DNA of 26,834 bases from Bryobacteraceae bacterium (GTDB lineage: Bacteria > Acidobacteriota > Terriglobia > Bryobacterales > Bryobacteraceae). Positions 22,901 through 26,834 of this stretch are shown piece after piece; positions within the stretch are counted from its first letter, which is position 1; every line of letters begins with the position of its first letter. The notes under the pieces were generated by a model. It had not been told where the DNA came from and made no database searches. It was given only the letters and a program-made list of their open reading frames with translations. The translations under genes were made by a program, and so were the position numbers. Location of the stretch: contig JASHWA010000535.1 of assembly GCA_030044325.1 (NCBI GenBank), positions 1-26,834 of the forward strand, given 5' to 3'.

Positions 22901-23216
22901 CCGTCCGACAGAATGGTACAACCCCAACGCGTTTTCGTTGCCCACGCCGGGAACCTACGGCGATCTGGGCCGCGGCGTTTACACCGGCCCCGGTTTAGCC
23001 GATCTCGATTTGTCCCTGTTCAAGAACACGCACGTAACCGAGCGCACCACCCTCCAATTTCGCGCCGAGTTCTTCAATATCCTGAACCACCCCAACTTCG
23101 GCCCGCCCAACGCGACGGTTTTTTCGGGGACTGCGATCAGCGCGTCGGCGGGATTGATTACCACCACGACCACGACGTCGCGACAGATCCAGCTCGGATT
23201 GAAGCTGCTGTTCTAA
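19968..23216 (+). CDS. TonB-dependent-receptor-like outer membrane protein with CarboxypepD_reg domain
   Basis: A 1082-residue outer membrane protein of the large acidobacterial Oar/TonB-dependent receptor type. The start is TTG, supported by GAGGAG at 19955-19960 (7-base spacing) and a signal peptide (LFALTFLLSSVYAQ). Residues about 23-105 are a carboxypeptidase-regulatory beta domain (GSISGKVEDASGATVSGVTI). Residues about 115-245 are the plug: VKDLPLNGRSYDNLIALNPG, then TVDGRRTSENIFLWNG and GAEYGKRAGAQVIVVTQSGS. The remainder is a beta barrel rich in aromatic girdle residues, with NPDRPNVN and FRAEFFNILNHPNFGPP typical of this group, ending in Phe as barrels do. The ligand is unknown; relatives are thought to import oligosaccharides or siderophores. 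No partner SusD or TonB gene is adjacent. Confidence 0.9.
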   Translation: MRTAASLFALTFLLSSVYAQVTGSISGKVEDASGATVSGVTITVRSIETGAVRKTTTDDNGDYTVVALPLGAQEVRAEKQGFKPAVRSGIDLQVGQQAVVNFNLQVGEFVQEVSVNEQTPIVNTTTQAVSGVVTESQVKDLPLNGRSYDNLIALNPGAINFSGMKSANTSTSDGNTFTVDGRRTSENIFLWNGIEYTGSSQLGVSPGGASGELLGIDAVREFNVLTDTYGAEYGKRAGAQVIVVTQSGSNRLHGTIFEFLRNSFFDARNFFDLATVPPFRRNQFGGALGGPIRKNRAFVFANYEGFRQALAVSNVSVVPDNQARQGLLPNSSGVYQPVSNLNPSILQYMALWPVANGPELYANGVPSGTALAYNNPRQSIREDFGTVRNDYNLSSRDTLSDSYTIDNGTNLTPNADPLFASYETLIDQVAGIQETHVVSPRILNTFTAGFTRADFNFEPYQYQQFPPALSFVTGAPVGGIVIGGGVTTSSGSTTITSAGSNNAAESWNRRNLFTVTDGVQITEGIHQISAGVWFQRMQDNEDSASRQLGQATFTSFTTFLQGTASTFQVIPTANELGWRSLFGAWYVQDAIRLRPHLTVQLGLRDEFTTGWNEADGRAANFITSNGVLQTAPVVGSSIFTQNNAKHLWSPRVALAWDPFGDGKTAIRSGFGIYYSLIDDLAFLVNSLPPYNAALTFSGALSSFLPIVPNSPVAPACGPGVPTPCTTYAPQGVQPNAYTPAVAEWNFTIEREITPRTSLRVAYVGSHGYHGLLSVDPNSIPAEICANASGCNSGGVTTGILPCGSAPGPSVGCVPDGAQYIPTGKRPNPYLSAGFFWYTEGNTSYNALQTDVIHRLSHGLQFRGNFTWSKDLDMNSALTGAQANNQAQMILNRNDLPLDWGPSALNIAAQGSISLSYDLPWSKSSNRLLSGWQLNAITTLLTGFPFTPQVGANRSGDGDTRNPDRPNVNTAFTGPVIIGRPTEWYNPNAFSLPTPGTYGDLGRGVYTGPGLADLDLSLFKNTHVTERTTLQFRAEFFNILNHPNFGPPNATVFSGTAISASAGLITTTTTTSRQIQLGLKLLF

Positions 23217-23514
23217 GCTGAGCCAACGCGCTGCATCAACTGGCGTTTCGCGCCTGGCAAGACCACGACCACGTCACGACAGGGGCGGATTGAGAAGGGC
23301 GACCTCCATGGAGCGCGTTGGCCGGCACAAATGTGAGCCCGCGCCATTACTGGGGCCGCTCGCGCGCCGGCGTTTGTGCGAGCCGCGACAGTTTATGCCG
23401 CGGGTCACAGCTCGGTTGCTGGCCACAGGCGCTTGTAGGGCAGCAAGCAAGCTGCCAAAGTCGCCGTTTCTTCCCTTAACGCCCTCGCGGCGCGGTGATA
23501 AACTGTAGCTAGGC
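23217..23514. repeat. Intergenic repeat region before rpoN
   Basis: This 298-bp gap has no credible gene. A partial copy of the 34-nt repeat lies at 23308-23325. An inverted repeat follows with arms GCACAAA (23325-23331) and TTTGTGC (23373-23379), and a GCCATTAC segment close to the complement of the 34-nt repeat lies in its loop. GGCAGC-AAGCAA-GCTGCC at 23439-23456 is a small perfect hairpin that might end the receptor transcript. A stretch at 23258-23281 resembles the last codons of the receptor gene (ACCACGACCACG...CGACAG). Confidence 0.6.
23476..23504 (+). promoter_or_regulatory. Candidate rpoN promoter, near-leaderless
   Basis: TTAACG (23476-23481) and TAAACT (23499-23504) are 17 bp apart, each with four of six consensus matches. 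The start codon at 23515 is only 10 bases after the -10 box, so the leader would be about 4 bases. Confidence 0.35.
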
Positions 23515-25104
23515 ATGAGTTCGCTTTCGCCACGGCTGCAAGTCAGAGTCCAGCAGAAGCAGATCCTTACGCCCGGGCTGGTCCAGATGGTCAGCCTGCT
23601 CCAGCTCAACCGGCTAGAGCTTAAGGAGATGATCTCTGCCGAGGTCGCCCAGAATCCCGTTCTCGAAGAGACCGCGGACGGGGGCGAGGAGCTGACGCCG
23701 GAGGAGCTCCAACCCCTGCTCGAAGCCGAAAGGCTTGCTGAGCCCGCCGATCAGTCCATTCTCGAAGCCGCTGGAAATGCGAGCGACGGCGAAGCTCCGG
23801 AGGCGGACGCAGCCGAGATCGCGGCCGCCGCGTTGAGCGATCCCGAGCCGGTGGTCGTCGAAGCGCCGCCGGTTGTCGAAAACCCGGAGGTCGTGGAACC
23901 AAAACCGGCATCCGATCCGTTCGACGAAATCGATTTCGGCAGCTATTTCGACGAATATCTCGATCCGGGTTACAAGAGCCCGGCGTCGGAAAACATCGAA
24001 AAGCCGTCCTTCGAGACGTTTTTATCGTCGCCCGAAACGCTCAGCGGCCACTTGCACGACCAGCTCGCCCTGATCGCGCTTTCCGAGCCGGTTCGCGACG
24101 CCGCCGAGGCGATTATCGGAAATTTGAGCGAAGACGGATACCTGATGGTTTCGCTCGAGGAACTGACCGCGCCGGATGAATTTTCGCTGGAAGATGTGAC
24201 CGAAGCGCTGCGCGTGGTGCACACGCTCGATCCGGCGGGCGTGGGGGCGCGCGATCTGCGCGAATGTCTGTTGTTGCAGCTCGAAAGCCGCGGCGGAAAG
24301 AACGGCGTGGCGTGGCACATCGTGCACGATCATTTGAAAATGGTCGAGCTGCGGCAATCCAAAGAGATCGCGCGCGTCTTGCACCGGCCGATGGAGCACG
24401 TTCAGATCGCCGTCGATGTGATCAAGCATCTCGATCCGCGCCCCGGTCTGCGCTATTCGGGTCCCGGCGCGCGGCAGGTGGAACCGGACGTTTATATTTC
24501 CAAGGACGGCGACGATTACCTGATCAGCGTCAACGACGAGGATATTCCGCAGTTGCGGCTGAATCCGCAGTACCGCAAGATGCTCGACCGCGATCAGGAG
24601 CCCAATCGCGACGTGCGCAATTACGTGAAAGAGCGCTACGCGTCGGCGATCCAGCTCATGAAAAACATCGAGCAGCGCAAGCAGACCATCCTCAAAGTCT
24701 GCCAGAGCATCGTGCGCCGCCAGCAGGATTTTTTGGAGTTTGGAATCGATCAGTTAAAGCCGATGATGATCAAGGAGATCGCCGAAGAGATCGGCGTTCA
24801 TCCTTCCACCGTCAGCCGTGCGGTGTCGAACAAGTACGCACATACTCCGCAGGGCGTTTACGAGCTGCGATATTTCTTCTCCGAGGCCGTGCAGGGCCCC
24901 TCCGGTGGCGCCACCCCGCTGCTGATCCTGAAACGCAGAGTGAAAAAGATGATCGAGGAAGAAGACTCCGCTCATCCGCTCACCGACGAGCAGATCACCG
25001 AAAAGCTTCAGGCCGAAGGGATCCAGGTGACTCGCCGTACCGTCGCCAAGTATCGTGAAGATATGCGCATTCCGTCGACGCACCAGCGGCGCGTACGCAA
25101 TTAG
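23515..25104 (+). CDS. rpoN: RNA polymerase sigma-54 factor
   Basis: A 529-residue sigma-54. Region I (residues 1-52) is Gln- and Leu-rich (QQKQILTPGLVQMVSLLQLN) and binds activator and core polymerase. Region II (about 55-175) is unusually acidic and Ala/Pro/Glu-rich and ends in DPFDEIDFGSYFDEYL. The core-binding part runs from about 180 to 330 (LDPAGVGARDLRECLL; LDPRPGLRYSG). The helix-turn-helix is IKEIAEEIGVHPSTVSRAVS, and the RpoN box RRTVAKYRE (507-515) that recognises the -24 element is intact. It is 21 bp upstream of hpf, an order conserved in many bacteria. No lptB is seen upstream, where the receptor gene lies instead. No bacterial enhancer-binding protein gene is in the window. Confidence 0.96.
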   Translation: MSSLSPRLQVRVQQKQILTPGLVQMVSLLQLNRLELKEMISAEVAQNPVLEETADGGEELTPEELQPLLEAERLAEPADQSILEAAGNASDGEAPEADAAEIAAAALSDPEPVVVEAPPVVENPEVVEPKPASDPFDEIDFGSYFDEYLDPGYKSPASENIEKPSFETFLSSPETLSGHLHDQLALIALSEPVRDAAEAIIGNLSEDGYLMVSLEELTAPDEFSLEDVTEALRVVHTLDPAGVGARDLRECLLLQLESRGGKNGVAWHIVHDHLKMVELRQSKEIARVLHRPMEHVQIAVDVIKHLDPRPGLRYSGPGARQVEPDVYISKDGDDYLISVNDEDIPQLRLNPQYRKMLDRDQEPNRDVRNYVKERYASAIQLMKNIEQRKQTILKVCQSIVRRQQDFLEFGIDQLKPMMIKEIAEEIGVHPSTVSRAVSNKYAHTPQGVYELRYFFSEAVQGPSGGATPLLILKRRVKKMIEEEDSAHPLTDEQITEKLQAEGIQVTRRTVAKYREDMRIPSTHQRRVRN

Positions 25105-25125
25105 CCCGAAAGACGGAGGTCTTCG

Positions 25126-25683
25126 ATGAAAGTCAGCTATCGCGGAATTGAGAAGGAATTGCCGCCCAAGCTCCAGGAAAAGCTGGATGCCAAGTTCGCC
25201 AAGCTCTCCAAAATGCTGGAGCGCCGGGGCGAAAAAGAAGCTCACGTCATCATTACAACCGAGCGCCATCTGCACAAAGCCGAAATCACCGTGCAGTTTT
25301 ACGATCATCAGCTGGTCGGAGTCGGCGCCGATGCCGACGTGTTCACTTCCATGAGCCAGGCGCTCGACAAGCTCGAAAAACAGGCCGTGAAGACGCGCAC
25401 CAAGTGGCGCGAAAAAAAGCGGCACGCCAACGGCGAAGCTCCCGGGGAGGAATCCGCCGAGGAGCCGGCCGGGGAAACGGCGCTGAATCCGGCGCGTGGG
25501 GAGGTTCACATTTTCCCGGTGAATCATCACGAGCGGCGCAAGCCGATGACGCTCGAAGAAGCCGTGTTCGAGCTGGAACAGGACCAGTCGCGCAACTACA
25601 TGGTGTATCGGGATGCGGAAAAAGAATGCGTTTCCGTCCTGGTGCGGCGCAAAGACGGGCATTTCGATTTAATCGAATCGTGA
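25126..25683 (+). CDS. hpf: Ribosome hibernation promoting factor, long form
   Basis: A 185-residue protein that binds 30S at the mRNA/tRNA channel and dimerises ribosomes in stationary phase. GGAGG at 25115-25119 precedes the ATG by six bases. The N-terminal beta-alpha-beta-beta-beta-alpha domain spans residues 1-102 (KVSYRGIEKELPPKLQEKLD; HKAEITVQFYDHQLVGVGAD). A variable Glu/Ala linker (about 103-133) follows. The C-terminal dimerisation domain (about 134-185) contains KPMTLEEAVFELEQ and ends with RRKDGHFDLIES. The C-terminal domain marks the long type that forms 100S particles without RMF. It is probably cotranscribed with rpoN, as elsewhere. A dispersed repeat element begins 31 bases after its stop and may end the transcript. 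Confidence 0.94.
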   Translation: MKVSYRGIEKELPPKLQEKLDAKFAKLSKMLERRGEKEAHVIITTERHLHKAEITVQFYDHQLVGVGADADVFTSMSQALDKLEKQAVKTRTKWREKKRHANGEAPGEESAEEPAGETALNPARGEVHIFPVNHHERRKPMTLEEAVFELEQDQSRNYMVYRDAEKECVSVLVRRKDGHFDLIES

Positions 25684-25971
25684 CCCATCGCGAGCCGATA
25701 AGCCGCACAATCCGCGGAAGAAAGGGGACTGTCCCCCGCCCTCACGGGCAGGGCTGTTCCTGAAATCGTTGAATCGCCGTGGGCCATACAACCCTGGCCG
25801 TCAGGCCGGGGGTTCGCCGAGGAGTTTTTCAGCAACCTCCTAGCGCCGATCGACTCGCAAACCGTCCACGCCGCCAGCGGACTGTCCCCTTCTTCCGCCC
25901 GTCCGAGGACGACGATACGTGTCCGCCCCTCCAACCCGTGCGTCAAGCATATGGACGCCATCGCGAGCCGC
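25684..25971. repeat. Composite REP-like element after hpf
   Basis: Two inverted units, at 25714-25734 (GCGGAAGAAAGGGGACTGTC plus one base) and 25877-25898 (GCGGACTGTCCCC then TTCTTCCGC), enclose 142 bp. Inside are hairpins GCCC-TCAC-GGGC (25738-25749) and CCCTGGCC-GTCA-GGCCGGGG (25792-25811), and the phrase GAGTTTTTCAGCAACCTCCT near 25822. A similar phrase (TTTTTCAACAAGCTCCTAG) is at 13301-13319. No protein-coding pattern is visible in this 288-bp gap. Confidence 0.7.
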
Positions 25972-26451
25972 TTAGCGAGCCTTCACTCTCGTAGGTTTCC
26001 CAGGCCTCTTCGCCCGCGATTTTCCGCGCGTCTTCGATGGCGCGGCCGGGACCTGCACCAGCCGCCCGAATCGCGGAGGTACGGCGGCTGCGCTGATGAT
26101 CGGACCGGCCGCGACTAACCTTTTCCGGCGAGCGTCCACCTGGAGATTCAGACCCTCCAGAGCGCGCGCGCCAAGCAGTTGCAAATCGCCTGTCTCGGCG
26201 AAAACGACTTCATCCACGGTTTCCGACTTATCCACCGTCAGCACTGCGTAGCCGACTGACCGCGTGATAATCTGGCCATTCGCCAGTTGAAATTGGAGAT
26301 CCTTCTTGCGCCGCTCAATGCCGATCGCCTCCAGTACGGTCGCGTCGATCCATGTGGACTCGGCGCCCGTGTCGACCATCAGACGCCTTACGACCGCTGA
26401 TCTGGATGTCACCGGATTGAGGACCCGGCAGCCAACGTAAAAAAGTCCCAT
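25972..26451 (-). CDS. Retropepsin-like clan AA aspartic protease
   Basis: A 159-residue protein. VDTGAESTWID (D27, T28, G29) is the active-site loop of single-domain, retroviral-type aspartic proteases, which work as dimers. The flap region follows (LANGQIITRSVGYAVLTVD), and LQLLGARALEGLNLQVD is the second conserved hydrophobic-hydrophobic-Gly motif near residues 90-106. Residues about 115-159 form a basic, Pro-rich tail (TRGKSRAKRPGKPTR). No signal peptide is present, so it is cytoplasmic. It is divergent from the small antitoxin-like gene with an 80-bp spacer, and a TATTAT hexamer lies 9 bases before its ATG. The substrate is unknown. Confidence 0.75.
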   Translation of the reverse strand: MGLFYVGCRVLNPVTSRSAVVRRLMVDTGAESTWIDATVLEAIGIERRKKDLQFQLANGQIITRSVGYAVLTVDKSETVDEVVFAETGDLQLLGARALEGLNLQVDARRKRLVAAGPIISAAAVPPRFGRLVQVPAAPSKTRGKSRAKRPGKPTRVKAR

Positions 26452-26531
26452 CTAGAGGCAATAATAGCGCGAGGAGTGCGAGCGCCCGCATCCAAAGATG
26501 GCGCTACATAGAAAGAGAACAGGAGATCACC

Positions 26532-26741
26532 GTGGACGCGTTGGCAGAGAAACTTGACACTCGCTTGCGCGAGTGGAACCCGGAAACGGCGGCACAGGCC
26601 AGGGAGCGCATCGCTGAGATTATAGAGCTCGCCGATCAGGACGTCCTCGACATCGCGTGGTCGCGGGCAGCCGAACAGGAGGTCCAAAAGGGACACACCG
26701 TCCCGTCCCCTCCGCGAATTTCCCAAGAATCCTCAACCTGA
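26532..26741 (+). CDS. Small antitoxin-like protein, 3' end possibly altered
   Basis: A 69-residue frame starting at GTG with AGGAG six bases upstream. Residues 1-51 are strongly helical and charged (ALAEKLDTRLREWNPETAAQ; AEIIELADQDVLDIAWSRAA). They resemble small antitoxin or regulatory proteins, but I cannot name a family. From residue 53 the composition changes abruptly to KGHTVPSPPRISQESST, with Pro and Ser and no helix. The DNA there (AAAAGGGACACACCGTCCCG) looks like a degenerate unit of the dispersed GGGGACTGTCCCC repeat. The original C-terminus may therefore have been replaced. No toxin gene of a known family is seen before the window ends. Confidence 0.5.
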   Translation: MDALAEKLDTRLREWNPETAAQARERIAEIIELADQDVLDIAWSRAAEQEVQKGHTVPSPPRISQESST

Positions 26742-26834
26742 AATCCTCGAATTTTCAAACATTTCCCGCATCCGTCGACAACGGCCTCCTCATCCCATCC
26801 CTTATCCTCCAATCGAAGGATCGGCGCCCCCATC
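26742..26834. other. Right window edge, nothing assignable
   Basis: The last 93 bp contain no start of a recognisable gene on the plus strand. A minus-strand frame enters from the edge (to 26636) but overlaps the antitoxin-like gene and shows no family pattern. Confidence 0.3.

Overview
The window is a GC-rich, gene-dense piece of a bacterial chromosome. It most resembles Acidobacteriota of the Solibacter/Bryobacter type. This is inferred from a large TonB-dependent-receptor-like outer membrane protein with an N-terminal carboxypeptidase-regulatory domain, a squalene/hopanoid gene (hpnE), many secreted proteins of unknown role, an rpoN-hpf pair and numerous short dispersed palindromic repeats between genes. 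No rRNA, tRNA, CRISPR array, phage or intact insertion sequence was seen.

Layout. (1) 1-2479: two tandem, overlapping secreted SGNH/GDSL-type hydrolases (the first cut by the window edge), then a 49-residue zinc-ribbon gene. (2) 2480-4611: a repeat-rich gap, an SH3-domain lipoprotein and a secreted DUF4440/SnoaL-like protein. (3) 4667-8464: a fused anthranilate synthase (TrpE-TrpG), a hairpin repeat, a possible 37-residue membrane microprotein and hydroxysqualene dehydroxylase hpnE. (4) 8465-9993: repeats, a secreted DUF5666-like protein on the minus strand and a small secreted carboxypeptidase-regulatory-domain protein. (5) 9994-12723: a minus-strand pair (GT28/MGDG-synthase-like glycosyltransferase, then a secreted nucleoside hydrolase) divergent from a PAP2 phosphatase. 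(6) 12792-15395, minus: a DUF1801 protein, an ArsR-AHSA1 two-gene operon and a response regulator with a PP2C/SpoIIE phosphatase output. (7) 15499-19710: a polytopic GT-C-like membrane protein converging on and overlapping hemY, then hemE and rbfA, all three on the minus strand. (8) 19968-23216: the 1082-residue TonB-dependent-receptor-like protein behind a good promoter. (9) 23515-25683: rpoN and long-form hpf. (10) 25684-26834: a repeat element, a retropepsin-like aspartic protease and a divergent small antitoxin-like gene.

How the genes fit together. hemE and hemY overlap by 32 bp and carry the uroporphyrinogen decarboxylation and protoporphyrinogen oxidation steps of heme synthesis. The GT28 glycosyltransferase and the divergent PAP2 phosphatase suggest glycolipid or isoprenoid-phosphate chemistry. 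ArsR and the AHSA1 protein overlap by 4 bp and form a typical autoregulated pair. rpoN and hpf follow a widely conserved order.

I see no clearly new multi-gene system. The less ordinary content is the set of at least four dispersed repeat families, one of which runs into the rbfA start; a recurrent placement of -10 boxes so close to start codons that leaderless transcripts are predicted; two small genes below usual annotation length; and a divergent pair of a retropepsin-like protease and an antitoxin-like protein whose 3' end may have been altered by a repeat. All functional calls come from motif recognition by eye, without database searches.
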